Both the position numbers and the translations under genes were made by a program. A stretch of DNA of 64,000 nucleotides from Verrucomicrobiia bacterium (GTDB lineage: Bacteria; Verrucomicrobiota; Verrucomicrobiia; Limisphaerales; UBA1100), in the NCBI GenBank assembly GCA_014239365.1, contig JAAZZB010000044.1:197320-261319 (forward strand), written 5' to 3'. Shown one piece after another: positions 18,733 through 28,634 of this stretch; the first letter of the stretch is position 1; each line of letters begins with the position of its first letter. Under the pieces are notes generated by a model. That model saw only the letters and a program-made list of their open reading frames with translations, did not search any database and was not told the DNA's origin.

Positions 18733-20214
18733 TTATTCATACCGCAGTGCCGCGACGGGGTCGAGGCGTGATGCTCGCCAAGCGGGGTACACGCCGGCCA
18801 CGAGGCCGAGCAGTGTGGTGAAGATGAGCAACACGGGGAAGAGCCAACCGGGCATCACGAATAAATCTGCCGAGCCGATGATGTGGCCCCATTTGTAATG
18901 TGAAAAGGCATTGCCGACTTGGGCCATTCCCCACCCAAAAAGGCCGCCGAGCATTCCGCCGAGCAATCCGATGGCGGCGGCTTCGCAGGCGAACATTTTA
19001 AGAATGTGGGCACGCGCGGCGCCGAGGGCTTGCAGCACGCCGATCTCGCGCTTGCGCTCCACCACGGCCATCAACAGCGTGTTCACGATGGAAAACGTGG
19101 CGACAAAAAACGCGATGCTGCCGAAGAGGATCATAATGCTCTGCAGCGTAGCGAAGAAGTCGTGCAGTTTGCCGATGAGATCTTCCATCGTGTGCGCGCG
19201 GAAGCCCAGCTCTTTCACGGCGGCTTTCACGCGCGGGATATCTTCTTTGCTTTTAGCGAGCAGCACCATGCCCATGCCCCAGTTTTTTTCGGTGTACATT
19301 TCTTCGTTATTAAAAAGCACGCGACCCATTTGCATCGCGAAACCGTCGGGCACATAAACGATGTTGGTGAGCAATCCTTTTTTGGAGATGCCCACCACTT
19401 TGGCGCGGAACTCCACCGGTTCGCCTTCGGGCTCCGCCATGGCTTTGAGCTCCTCGGAATTGGCAAGGTCGCGCAGCAGAAAAAACAGGCTGAACACCAT
19501 CCGCACGCGGTTCTTGGGAGGGTCTTTCAATAGCGTGGCGATGCCCTGAAATTTCTGCAATGCCGATGAATCCAAACCGCCGCGCCCAACGAGCGCGAAC
19601 ATCGGATGTTCCGTCACGCGAATGGTCACTGTGCGGCCCATCAATTGGTCGGGGCGCTCGAACCCCATCGACTCCAGATAAGCCTCGGAGATGATGCACT
19701 CCCGCGCGTCGATGGACGAAAAGCCCGGGCCGGTGGAAAGCACTTGCGCGCCGGCATCGATCCACGGCACCACGATGGTGTCGAACTCGCGCGCGTCGTC
19801 GTCGAGTTGCACCGAGCGCGCCAGCACGAACACTTTCGGTTGCACGCGTTCCACGCCTTCGATCTTGCGCATTTTTTCAACCATCTCATTTTCGATGGTC
19901 TTGATTTTCAGCGAGCCGAAAAAATCGTCCTCCTTGTCCTCTTTAATTTCCTGCGGCGCTTTGCCGATGTTTTTGAACATGCCGCGTGCGGCGCGATTGG
20001 GGCTGCCGCCTTTCTTGGGCCACGCCTCCACGGTGAGCGGATTGGCCACCGCACGCACTTGTTGATCCAGAAAAAACGAAAGGCCGTGCCCGAGCGAAAC
20101 GGTGGTGACCACCGCCAACGCGCCGATGATCACGCCCACCATCGTGAGCGCCGTGCGCATTTTTTTGCGCGTCAAATTCAGGAAAACATCGGAGAGCAAG
20201 TCGCGCGTTTTCAT
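18733..20214 (-). CDS. MacB/FtsX-type ABC transporter permease
   Basis: N-terminal RKKMRTALTMVGVIIGALAVVTTVSLG; C-terminal KREIGVLQALGAARAHILKMFACEA; GVYPAWRASRLDPVAALRYE. Confidence 0.92.
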   Translation of the reverse strand: MKTRDLLSDVFLNLTRKKMRTALTMVGVIIGALAVVTTVSLGHGLSFFLDQQVRAVANPLTVEAWPKKGGSPNRAARGMFKNIGKAPQEIKEDKEDDFFGSLKIKTIENEMVEKMRKIEGVERVQPKVFVLARSVQLDDDAREFDTIVVPWIDAGAQVLSTGPGFSSIDARECIISEAYLESMGFERPDQLMGRTVTIRVTEHPMFALVGRGGLDSSALQKFQGIATLLKDPPKNRVRMVFSLFFLLRDLANSEELKAMAEPEGEPVEFRAKVVGISKKGLLTNIVYVPDGFAMQMGRVLFNNEEMYTEKNWGMGMVLLAKSKEDIPRVKAAVKELGFRAHTMEDLIGKLHDFFATLQSIMILFGSIAFFVATFSIVNTLLMAVVERKREIGVLQALGAARAHILKMFACEAAAIGLLGGMLGGLFGWGMAQVGNAFSHYKWGHIIGSADLFVMPGWLFPVLLIFTTLLGLVAGVYPAWRASRLDPVAALRYE

Positions 20215-20897
20215 GGCTTCACGGTCTCCTCAATTAACTTCCCGCTGCCTAGCCGAAACTGCCGCTGCGCGCGATCGGCCACCAACGGATTGTGCGTTAC
20301 GAGCACCATCGTCATTTTTTGGGCCGCATTGAGTTTTACCAAAATCTCGATAATCTCATTTCCAATTTTTTCATCAAGATTCCCCGTGGGTTCATCGGCC
20401 AAAACGAGTTTGGGCCGATTAGACAGCGCGCGCGCAATGGCCACGCGCTGGCGTTCGCCGCCGGAAAGTTGATTGGGCAAATGCCCGCCGCGATGGCCGA
20501 GCCCCACTAGCTCAATCAATTCCCGCGCGCGGGCGAGGCGTTCGGTGCGTTCCATTCCGGCGAGCTTGAGTGGCACCTCTACATTTTCCTCCGCAGTGAG
20601 ATGGCCCAGCAAAAAGAAATCCTGAAAAATAAACCCCACCGAATCAAGCCGGTAAGCTGCCAATTCATCGGCCGATTTCTTTTCCAACGCCTCACCGTGC
20701 ACACTCACGCGCCCCGCCGTGGCGGTGTCCAGCCCGCCCAATAGCGCGAGCAGCGTGGACTTGCCCGAACCGCTCGGCCCCACCACCGCCGCCAGTTCAC
20801 CCTCGGGAACCGAAAGGCTCAAGCCATCCAAAGCCCGCACCTCTTCATCGCCCACTTGATAAATGCGCGTCAAATTTTCCGCCTCAATGGCTGCCAT
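20211..20897 (-). CDS. MacB/LolD-type ABC transporter ATP-binding protein
   Basis: VVGPSGSGKSTLLALLGGLD; LSGGERQRVAIARALSNRPKLVLADEPTGNLD. Confidence 0.94.
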   Translation of the reverse strand: MAAIEAENLTRIYQVGDEEVRALDGLSLSVPEGELAAVVGPSGSGKSTLLALLGGLDTATAGRVSVHGEALEKKSADELAAYRLDSVGFIFQDFFLLGHLTAEENVEVPLKLAGMERTERLARARELIELVGLGHRGGHLPNQLSGGERQRVAIARALSNRPKLVLADEPTGNLDEKIGNEIIEILVKLNAAQKMTMVLVTHNPLVADRAQRQFRLGSGKLIEETVKP

Positions 20898-20936
20898 ATG
20901 TCGGGGGGTACGATGCCGAAACAGAGGGGGTTACGG

Positions 20937-21017
20937 CTAGTTCAAAAACACAAATTCCTTCACATTGAAGAGCGCGAGGCAGAGATCAGTCCAGGGGGTT
21001 TCGTCTCGTGGTGGGCC
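20937..21017 (-). pseudogene. 3'-terminal fossil of a DUF1553 gene (about 24 codons plus stop)
   Basis: Reverse strand reads ...PRDETPWTDLCLALFNVKEFVFLN*, closely matching the intact DUF1553 terminus ...AEKAWSDLCHVLFNVKEFVFLD* at 21891. Confidence 0.75.
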
Positions 21018-21782
21018 CTAGTCTGATCTCAGACTTCTTAAATGATCATTGAGTGCTTTTGTCTCATCATCTTGGTCATCATTAAGAAGTTTCTTAATTT
21101 TCTCAAAATTCGCTCTCTTTTCCGCATTTGGATCCACTCCTTCCACCATTTCCCATGGCCTTTCCTTTACATTACAATTGGACCATTTTTTGCGTTTGGC
21201 AAGCTCAGCCACTTTCTCCGTGCAAAATACGTCCATCACCATTTCATCAGCCCGTTTTCCAAGGAATTTATTTCTGTAACCAAATAAATCTTTTTGATTC
21301 CAGGATGCAAAATCTAAACCATAAAAGGGTTCCCATAACGGATCATCCCCAAGTATATACTCCAAAGGGGGAGTTCCATCTGCTTCTGGGCTAAAATTAC
21401 ACTTGCTGAAATCCACGCTCACTCCTGGCTCGGGGAGCAGGACATAGTAATCCCGAGGCGGCGGCTTTTTCCATCCATCAAGGTGCTTTTTCAGTTTCAG
21501 TTTTTCACATTTCAACCCCGTTATTCCAGCCTTTTCCATATCATCAATGACGCGCTGGGAACAAACAACCGAATTATGCCAAACTGTAGGCAGGCCAAAA
21601 CCAACATCCAGAAAATCAGACCACACACTTCCTGATTCAATGCAAACCCATTTCTTTCCTCGCAAAAAATCAGACCTGGATTGGCAATGAACACCGGTGC
21701 CCCTCCCCCCGACGCGCACAAAGCGAGCACCTCCCCACGAGCAAGTATTTTTATTAGAGTCCAAGATATAAGCTTTATCCAT
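21018..21782 (-). CDS. AT-rich orphan protein; weak resemblance to DUF1629/imm11-type immunity proteins
   Basis: 254-aa ORF, visibly lower GC than neighbours; CIESGSVWSDFLDVGFGLPTVWHNSVVCSQRVIDDMEKAGITGLKCEKL resembles imm11-like patterns by eye only. Confidence 0.6.
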   Translation of the reverse strand: MDKAYILDSNKNTCSWGGARFVRVGGRGTGVHCQSRSDFLRGKKWVCIESGSVWSDFLDVGFGLPTVWHNSVVCSQRVIDDMEKAGITGLKCEKLKLKKHLDGWKKPPPRDYYVLLPEPGVSVDFSKCNFSPEADGTPPLEYILGDDPLWEPFYGLDFASWNQKDLFGYRNKFLGKRADEMVMDVFCTEKVAELAKRKKWSNCNVKERPWEMVEGVDPNAEKRANFEKIKKLLNDDQDDETKALNDHLRSLRSD

Positions 21783-21890
21783 TATAATGCCTCATTTTCT
21801 CTATGTGTTTTCGGATTAAAAGGTCTGCTTGGTTTTCGGTGATCATTTTTGACTCTAATAGTTTTAATGGGATCATTTAGGTTATCAAAC

Positions 21891-24767
21891 CTAGTCCAAA
21901 AACACAAACTCCTTCACGTTGAAAAGCACGTGACAGAGATCGCTCCAGGCTTTTTCGGCGGGTTGTTTTTCGCCGTGGGCTTTGGCTTGCGTTTGGAGGA
22001 AAGTGAAGGCGGCGTTTTTTTCGTTGGCATTGGGTGGGCGACTGAAGGCGGTTTCGTAGGCGGCGTCGATGCGGTCGGGTTCGTTTACTGTGAGTATGCG
22101 TTTGGCCCAGAGTTTGGATTGCTCCACCACGAAGGGGTCGTTCATCAGAATGAGCGCTTGCGCGGGGACGTTCGACGAAGTGCGGCGGCCGAAGGTGGTG
22201 AGCGGCAGCGGGAGGTCGAAGGCGAGCATCATCGGCGAAAGAAAATTGCGGCGCACCTCCTGATAAATTGTGCGGCGGCCCGCGCCATCGAGCGGCCCTT
22301 TGCGCCCCGGACGGCCGCGGCCTTCCATAAATGGCGTGAGGTGCACGGCCACGGGCGGGCCGTACATTTTTTTGTCCAACCGGCCGGACACCGCGAGGAT
22401 GGCGTCGCGGATGGCTTCGCCTTGCAACCGCCGCACGCGCATTCGATGCAGCATCGTGTTGGCGGGGTCTTTGGTTTCGTTGGCAGCGTCGGTGGGTTTG
22501 CTGCTCATTTGATAGGTGCGCGAGAGCATGATTTCGCGAATGAGTTTTTTGGTGGACCATCCGTTTTTCACCAGCCGTTGCGCCAGCCAATCGAGCAATT
22601 CCGGATGCGTTGGTGCTTCGCCGAGCACGCCAAAATTATCCGTGCTCGGTACAATGCCGCGTCCTAAAAGATGATGCCAAATTCGGTTGGCGTACACGCG
22701 GGCGGTCAGCGGATTTGCCGCATCGGCGATGTGATTGGCCAGCGTGATACGGCCGGAACCGGCGGGCATCGGCGGATGTTCGCCCACGAGTGCGGTGAGG
22801 AAACGCCGCGGCACTTCCGCGCCAAGATTTCCGTGCCCGCCGCGGATGAACACTTTTTCATTCCGCGCCGTGCCCTCGAGCATCACCGGCACCGTGGCCG
22901 GACGCGGCACGGCGTTGGCGAGTTGCTGATATTTTTTTAACAACGCTGCCGCTTTGGGGTCGCTCAACTTGACGATCGGCGCTAAGCGGGGCAACGCGCC
23001 GGTGGGAGGCTTGCCGTTTTCAGAAACCCAAAGCTCACGCACCGCCGCGTAGCCATCGGGCTTCAATCCTTTGCCGTTGTGATTTGGGATGGAGAGGTCG
23101 GCGAATTCCAAATAGCAGTGGTGGCCTTTCCACATCGCCACGTTGAACGTCACCCAATGGGGCTGCTCGTTGTTGAGCGTGCGGGTGTTGCCGCCGTAAA
23201 TTGGATTTTGAATGATCTTGAAATTATCGATCACCACATTCACGCGCACATCGCGGCCGAGCGCCAAAAGGTGAATATGATTTTCCTTAATCTCAAATGT
23301 CTGCGACCGCAGCGTGCCCTGAAATTTTCGGCCCAACAGCCCGCTGTGCAGCCAACCGGTCGGCACCGCACGAAGGCCAGTAGCTTCCACGGTGAACTCG
23401 CCCGCTTTCGTCAACGCATTCGCCCAGGCCGTGCCGTCGGCAAACCAATCCTTTCCGGCGCTGCGACGGATGTCGGAAATCAATCGGTAGCCCTTTGGCG
23501 TGGCGGTGGCATTGGTAACGGGTTTGAGTTTCGCTGCGAACATTTTTCCCAACGCTCCTTTCATTTCCGCCAATGCCTTTTGCGTGTCGCCAAATTTCGC
23601 GGGGCCATCCACTGCGCCGTGCGAGAAACTGCCGCTTTCGATCATGCCGTACAGCGCATAAAAATCGCGGGTGCTGATGGCGTCGAACTTGTGATCGTGG
23701 CAGCGCGCGCAGGCGATGGTCATTCCTTGAAACGCTTTGCCGATGACGTCGATTTGGTTGTCGATTATTTCGGCTTGGTATTCGCGGATGTCCACCGGCG
23801 AGTGGCAGTGCTGCCCCATCCACCACCACGCGGTGGCGAGGCGGCTCTCGTTCCAGCCGCCGTCCTTTGCAAAGCGCGGTTTGATTTGGTCGCCGGCGAG
23901 GTGCTCTTTCACAAAGCGATCGTACGGCACGTCTGCGTTGAAGGCGCGGATGACATAATCGCGATAGCGCCATACTTCCTGGTTTTGGAAATCGAATTCG
24001 TGGCCGAAAGTTTCCGCGTAGCGCACGAGGTCCAGCCAATGCCGTCCCCAACGTTCACCAAAATGCGGCGAGGCAAGCAGACCGTCGATGAGATTTTCGA
24101 TTGCGGATTGACGATTGACGATTGCGGCTTGCTCAAAATCCGCGATGGCTTTTGGCGTGGGCGGCAAACCGGTGAGATCAAAATACGCGCGCCGGATAAA
24201 CGTACGATTGGATGCGGGGCCAGCGGGTTTGAGTTTTGCGGCCTCGAGCTTCGCAAGAATAAAATTATCAATCGGCGAGGCGGGCCAGTTGCTTTGCTTT
24301 ACTTTGGGTGGCGTTTGTTTTTTCACCGGCTGCCACGCCCAATGTTTGGCTTTGCGTTCGGCGAGGTTAAATTTTTTTTGGGTGTCGCCCGCCACCGCTT
24401 CCTTGGGCCACGGTGCGCCGCGTTTTACCCATTCGGTGAGGTCAGCGATTTGTGTGGCGGACAGCTTGCCGCTTGGCGGCATTTCCAAATCCACGTTGTC
24501 GAAACCGATGGCCTCGATGAGCAGACTTTGCTCCGGCTTGCGCGCAACAATGGCGGGGCCGGTGTCGCCGCCTTTGAGCACGCCCGCGCGATGATCCAGC
24601 CGGAGACCGGCCTTGAGTTTTTTGGATTTCGCGCTGTGGCATTTGTAACAATGCTCCGCGAGCATCGGCCGGATTTTCTTTTCAAAAAATTCTAAATCCG
24701 CCGCCGCGAATTCAGCAGCGGTAAGCGGCCAAGCCGTCAAAAAAATCAAAGTGAACAGTCGTCTCAT
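21891..24767 (-). CDS. PSCyt1-DUF1549-DUF1553 protein
   Basis: CYKCHSAKSKKLKAGLRLD; FIRRAYFDLTGLPPTP; ACARCHDHKFDAISTRDFYALYG; NRIWHHLLGRGIV. Confidence 0.92.
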   Translation of the reverse strand: MRRLFTLIFLTAWPLTAAEFAAADLEFFEKKIRPMLAEHCYKCHSAKSKKLKAGLRLDHRAGVLKGGDTGPAIVARKPEQSLLIEAIGFDNVDLEMPPSGKLSATQIADLTEWVKRGAPWPKEAVAGDTQKKFNLAERKAKHWAWQPVKKQTPPKVKQSNWPASPIDNFILAKLEAAKLKPAGPASNRTFIRRAYFDLTGLPPTPKAIADFEQAAIVNRQSAIENLIDGLLASPHFGERWGRHWLDLVRYAETFGHEFDFQNQEVWRYRDYVIRAFNADVPYDRFVKEHLAGDQIKPRFAKDGGWNESRLATAWWWMGQHCHSPVDIREYQAEIIDNQIDVIGKAFQGMTIACARCHDHKFDAISTRDFYALYGMIESGSFSHGAVDGPAKFGDTQKALAEMKGALGKMFAAKLKPVTNATATPKGYRLISDIRRSAGKDWFADGTAWANALTKAGEFTVEATGLRAVPTGWLHSGLLGRKFQGTLRSQTFEIKENHIHLLALGRDVRVNVVIDNFKIIQNPIYGGNTRTLNNEQPHWVTFNVAMWKGHHCYLEFADLSIPNHNGKGLKPDGYAAVRELWVSENGKPPTGALPRLAPIVKLSDPKAAALLKKYQQLANAVPRPATVPVMLEGTARNEKVFIRGGHGNLGAEVPRRFLTALVGEHPPMPAGSGRITLANHIADAANPLTARVYANRIWHHLLGRGIVPSTDNFGVLGEAPTHPELLDWLAQRLVKNGWSTKKLIREIMLSRTYQMSSKPTDAANETKDPANTMLHRMRVRRLQGEAIRDAILAVSGRLDKKMYGPPVAVHLTPFMEGRGRPGRKGPLDGAGRRTIYQEVRRNFLSPMMLAFDLPLPLTTFGRRTSSNVPAQALILMNDPFVVEQSKLWAKRILTVNEPDRIDAAYETAFSRPPNANEKNAAFTFLQTQAKAHGEKQPAEKAWSDLCHVLFNVKEFVFLD

Positions 24768-25213
24768 TTTAGGTTTTCAGTTTCTGTTTTTGTGATGCCG
24801 CCGTGTTGGCGCAGGAAATCGGAAACCTCTGGATGTTCCGTTGCAAGGTCGAGTGGTCGATCACCGGCGCGGTCTTTGGTGTTCACCTTTGCGCCATGGG
24901 CCACCAGCAGTTTGACCACCGCCAAATGCCCGTCGCGCGCGGCCAAATGCAGAGGCGTCCACGCGGGGCCGTACGCGGTGGCGTTCACGTTCGCGCCGTC
25001 GGCGATGAGTTCTTTGGCGGCGGCGATGTCGCCGGATTGGGCGGCTTGGTGGAGGGGTTTGGGGTCGTTGATGAACGGGCGAATGATGATGTACTGAATC
25101 CCCGTGGAAATAGCGGTGCATCCGGCCAACAACGCCGTGGCCAAAATGAGTAATGAAATTCGCGTGAGCATCTGCATTGAGTGTACGACGCTACCGGCGA
25201 AAAAACAATTCAC
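24764..25213 (-). CDS. Ankyrin-repeat lipoprotein
   Basis: Lipobox-like ALLAGCTA; LHQAAQSGDIAAAKELIADGANVNA...TPLHLAARDGHLAVVKLLVAHGAKVN. Confidence 0.85.
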   Translation of the reverse strand: MNCFFAGSVVHSMQMLTRISLLILATALLAGCTAISTGIQYIIIRPFINDPKPLHQAAQSGDIAAAKELIADGANVNATAYGPAWTPLHLAARDGHLAVVKLLVAHGAKVNTKDRAGDRPLDLATEHPEVSDFLRQHGGITKTETENLK

Positions 25214-25261
25214 CGATTGCTTGGATTACGGGGCAATTTTGCGCATCGTCGCGGGCCGTTG

Positions 25262-26761
25262 ATGAGTAGTTCCAAACATATTGAAAATCCGGATGTGGTT
25301 TTGATCGGCAGTGGCGTGATGAGTGCCACGCTGGGGGCGTTGTTGAAAAACCTGCAGCCGGATTTGAAAATACAGCTATACGAAGTCACTGAGGAACTCG
25401 CGCAGGAAAGCTCCAACGGCTGGCACAACGCCGGCACCGGCCACGCGGGGATTTGTGAGCTGAGCTACACGCCCAATCGCGGCGCGGATGGCGAGGTGGA
25501 TGTGAGCAAGGCGATCGAGATTTTCGAACAGTTCGAGCAGTCGAAATATTTCTGGGGCTACGCAGTGCGCAACGGGATGATTGATGATCCCAAAAAATTC
25601 GTGAACCCACTGCCCCACATCGCGTTTGTGTATGGTCAGGAGCAGGTGGATTTTCTCAAATCACGCCACGCGGGGATGAGCGCGCATCATTTTTTCCGCG
25701 AAATGGAATACACGGACAATCGCGAAACCATCCGCGACTGGGCGCCGCTACTGCTCGCCGGCCGCGATGACACGCCGATTGCCGCCACCAAAATGGATCG
25801 CGGCACTGATGTGAATTTCGGCACGTTGTCTGAGTTGCTCGTGGAATGGCTCGGCAAACAGAATGGCGGCGGCTACGCCACTCAACATCGCGTCACCGAC
25901 CTCACCCGCACGCGGGAAGGTTGGGCTGTGGAGGTGAAGGATTTAAAAACCGGTCGCACGTTTACTAATCAAACAAAGTTTGTGTTCATCGGCGCGGGTG
26001 GCGGCAGTTTGCCGTTGTTGCAAAAATCCGGCATCGCCGAAAGCAAAGGCTTCGGCGGATTCCCCATCGGCGGCCAATGGCTCGTGAGCCACAAACCGGA
26101 ACTCGTCAAACAACACGAAGCCAAAGTGTACGGAATGTCGCCGGGCGCCGCGCCCACGATGGCTGTGCCGCACATCGACACGCGCATCATCGATGGCAAA
26201 AAGGCGCTGCTCTTTGGCCCGTACGCCGCGTGGACCACCAAGTTTTTGCACGAAGGCGGCAGCTTCTGGGATTTGCCCGGCTCCATTCGGCCCGACAACA
26301 TCGCCTCGCTCATCAAAGTCGGTCTGCACAATATCCCGCTCGTCACGTATCTGATGCAGCAAGGCACGCAAAGTATGACCACGCGAATGCGCGAACTGCA
26401 GAATTTTTTCCCCGCCGCCAAGGCCGAAGATTGGGAACTCATCGACGCCGGCATCCGCGTGCAAGCCATCAAAAAAGAAGACGGCGACGCCGGCATCGTC
26501 CACTTCGGCACCGAGGTTTTATCTGACAAAGACAAAACCCTCTCCGCCCTACTCGGCGCCTCCCCCGGCGCATCCGTCTCCGTAAACATCATCCTCGAAA
26601 TCGTGCAAGACTGCTTCAGCCATCTCCTAAAAACCCAAGCCGGCCACAAGCGAATGAAAGAAATGATCCCCTCCTACGACGAAAAACTTATCGACCCCAA
26701 AAACGCCGACCACCAAGCCGCCCTCAGCAAAGAAGCTGAAAAATCGCTGCAGTTGATTTAA
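25262..26761 (+). CDS. mqo: Malate:quinone oxidoreductase
   Basis: VVLIGSGVMSATLGALLKNLQPDLKIQLYEVTEELAQESSNGWHNAGTGHAGICELSYTP; start placed at internal ATG (MSSSKH). Confidence 0.95.
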   Translation: MSSSKHIENPDVVLIGSGVMSATLGALLKNLQPDLKIQLYEVTEELAQESSNGWHNAGTGHAGICELSYTPNRGADGEVDVSKAIEIFEQFEQSKYFWGYAVRNGMIDDPKKFVNPLPHIAFVYGQEQVDFLKSRHAGMSAHHFFREMEYTDNRETIRDWAPLLLAGRDDTPIAATKMDRGTDVNFGTLSELLVEWLGKQNGGGYATQHRVTDLTRTREGWAVEVKDLKTGRTFTNQTKFVFIGAGGGSLPLLQKSGIAESKGFGGFPIGGQWLVSHKPELVKQHEAKVYGMSPGAAPTMAVPHIDTRIIDGKKALLFGPYAAWTTKFLHEGGSFWDLPGSIRPDNIASLIKVGLHNIPLVTYLMQQGTQSMTTRMRELQNFFPAAKAEDWELIDAGIRVQAIKKEDGDAGIVHFGTEVLSDKDKTLSALLGASPGASVSVNIILEIVQDCFSHLLKTQAGHKRMKEMIPSYDEKLIDPKNADHQAALSKEAEKSLQLI

Positions 26762-26768
26762 GAAAACT

Positions 26769-26836
26769 TTAACACTGATAAGCATGATATTCAGGATTAA
26801 AAAAAATCCTGTAAATCCTGTCCATCCCTGTTCAAA
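26769..26836. repeat. Intergenic inverted repeat, ATATTCAGGAT family (degenerate copy)
   Basis: aacactgataagcatgatattcaggattaaaaaaaatcctgtaaatcctgtccatccctgttc. Confidence 0.6.
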
Positions 26837-26838
26837 CC

Positions 26839-27738
26839 ATGACCCGAATTGGCATTGAGATTGGCGGCACGAAGCAGCAGCTCGTGGCCGGTGATGCGGA
26901 GGGTAACATCATCGATCGCTGCCGTTTCAGTGTGGACGCCGAAGGCGGCGGCCCCGTCATTCGCGAACGTATTGCGGAGGAATTGACCGCGCTCATTGCC
27001 GCCCACAAACCCGAACGCATCGGCGTGGGCTTTGGCGGGCCGGTGGATATTGCGAAGGGCACCGTGGCGGTTTCGCATCAGGTTGAGGGTTGGAGTGGGT
27101 TTCCGCTGCGGGAATGGTTGCACGAAATTACTGGATTGCCGGTGGTCATTGAAAACGATGCGAACACCGCCGCGTTGGCCGAGGCGATGCGCGGTGCGGG
27201 GCGTGGATTCAATCCGGCCTTTTATATCAATATGGGCAGCGGCGTGGGCGGCGGGTTGGTGATCGATGGGAAAATTTATCACGGCGCTGCGCCGGGCGAA
27301 GTGGAGGTGGGGCATTTGCGATTGGACCCCGAAGGCGCCACCGTGGAAGATCGTTGCTCCGGTTGGGCGGTGGATCGCGCCATCTGCGAAGCCATCCGAG
27401 CCAATCCCGATTGTCCACTCGCCCAACTCGTTGGCAACGAAACCGGTGGCGAAGCCAAATACCTCACTACTGCCCTCGCGCAAAACGATTCCATTGCCGA
27501 AAGCATTCTCGCAAACGTCACGCGCGACCTCGCCTTTGCCCTCTCGCACGTCACGCATCTTTTCCATCCCCAAAGCATCACCCTCGGCGGCGGCCTTGCG
27601 GGTGTTGGCGAGCCCCTTCGCGCGGGCATTGCCGAAACGCTGCCGGATTTTTTGATGGAAATTTACGGCACCGGCCCGCACATCAAACTCACTGAACTGG
27701 GGGAAGACGCTGTACCCGTTGGGGCGTTACTCCTTTGA
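26839..27738 (+). CDS. ROK-family sugar kinase/transcriptional regulator-like protein
   Basis: [63 protein letters not shown]. Confidence 0.92.
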   Translation: MTRIGIEIGGTKQQLVAGDAEGNIIDRCRFSVDAEGGGPVIRERIAEELTALIAAHKPERIGVGFGGPVDIAKGTVAVSHQVEGWSGFPLREWLHEITGLPVVIENDANTAALAEAMRGAGRGFNPAFYINMGSGVGGGLVIDGKIYHGAAPGEVEVGHLRLDPEGATVEDRCSGWAVDRAICEAIRANPDCPLAQLVGNETGGEAKYLTTALAQNDSIAESILANVTRDLAFALSHVTHLFHPQSITLGGGLAGVGEPLRAGIAETLPDFLMEIYGTGPHIKLTELGEDAVPVGALLL

Positions 27739-28422
27739 GCTAGAGTGGGAGTCCACCTCGTCCTTGCCATAAAACTTTATTCCGCGTTCGATTTTTTCGC
27801 GGTGGTTTTCTTGGCGCCAGTCGTTGGTGTCGCGGAGGCTGTAGATGCAGCCGCAGTATTCTTGTTGGTAAAATTCTTCGCGTTTGGAGAGCTCGATCAT
27901 TCGGGCGGCGCCGCCTTGTTTGCGCCAGTTGAAGGTCCAGTAATTCATATCGTCCCAGCGCGCAGCGGCGCGGTTTCCGCTGGCGTTGATTTGATCCATA
28001 TTTTTCCAGCGCGAAATACCGAGGGTGCTGCTGATTAAATTGAACCCGTGCTCGGCGGCGTACAGCGCGGTGCGTTCGAAGCGCATATCAAAACACACCG
28101 TGCAACGCGCGCCACGTTCGGGTTCTTGTTCCAAGCCGCGCACGCGTTCGAACCAATTTTCCATGTCGTAATCGGCATCCACAAAATCCATCCCAAGCTT
28201 TTCGGCGTAGCGGATATTTTCCTCCTTGCGCAAATCGTATTCACTGCGTGGATGGATGTTGGGGTTATAAAAGAAAATCGTTGTCTCAATGCCACTCGCC
28301 GCCATCGCATCCATCACCTCGCCCGAACACGGCGCACAACACGAGTGCAGCAGAATGCGCTGCTCGCCGTTGGGGGCGTTCAGTTTTGGCCGCTCAAAAT
28401 TTTCCAATGAATAGTCGGGCAT
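27727..28422 (-). CDS. queH: Epoxyqueuosine reductase QueH (DUF208 family)
   Basis: [59 protein letters not shown]; start moved to MPDYSLENF. Confidence 0.9.
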   Translation of the reverse strand: MPDYSLENFERPKLNAPNGEQRILLHSCCAPCSGEVMDAMAASGIETTIFFYNPNIHPRSEYDLRKEENIRYAEKLGMDFVDADYDMENWFERVRGLEQEPERGARCTVCFDMRFERTALYAAEHGFNLISSTLGISRWKNMDQINASGNRAAARWDDMNYWTFNWRKQGGAARMIELSKREEFYQQEYCGCIYSLRDTNDWRQENHREKIERGIKFYGKDEVDSHSSSKE

Positions 28423-28501
28423 TGCGTGAATGAGCAGCAAGGTGTCACTCGCTGCTTGGACGGGCATCATCCACATCGAGCACAAAAATGCAATTGGATT
28501 G

Positions 28502-28580
28502 AACCACAGAGGCACGGAAAGCCCGGAGAAAAATAGGGCGCTATCCTCATCCCTCGGTGTTCTCTGTGTCTCTGTGGTAA
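28502..28580. repeat. CACAGAG-armed intergenic palindrome
   Basis: aaccacagaggcacgg...ttctctgtgtctctgtggta; lies inside the over-extended 5' part of the queH ORF in the track. Confidence 0.7.
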
Positions 28581-28634
28581 AAAAAGCCCTCATAAAAGCT
28601 GGTCACAATTCACTCAATCGGGCACATTTCGCGG

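Noticed and set aside
23079-24695. 538-aa plus-strand ORF
   Set aside because: Antisense shadow of the 21891-24767 DUF1553 gene.
28423-28593. N-terminal extension of the queH ORF
   Set aside because: The first 57 codons translate the CACAGAG palindrome; the conserved protein starts at MPDYSLENF (28422).
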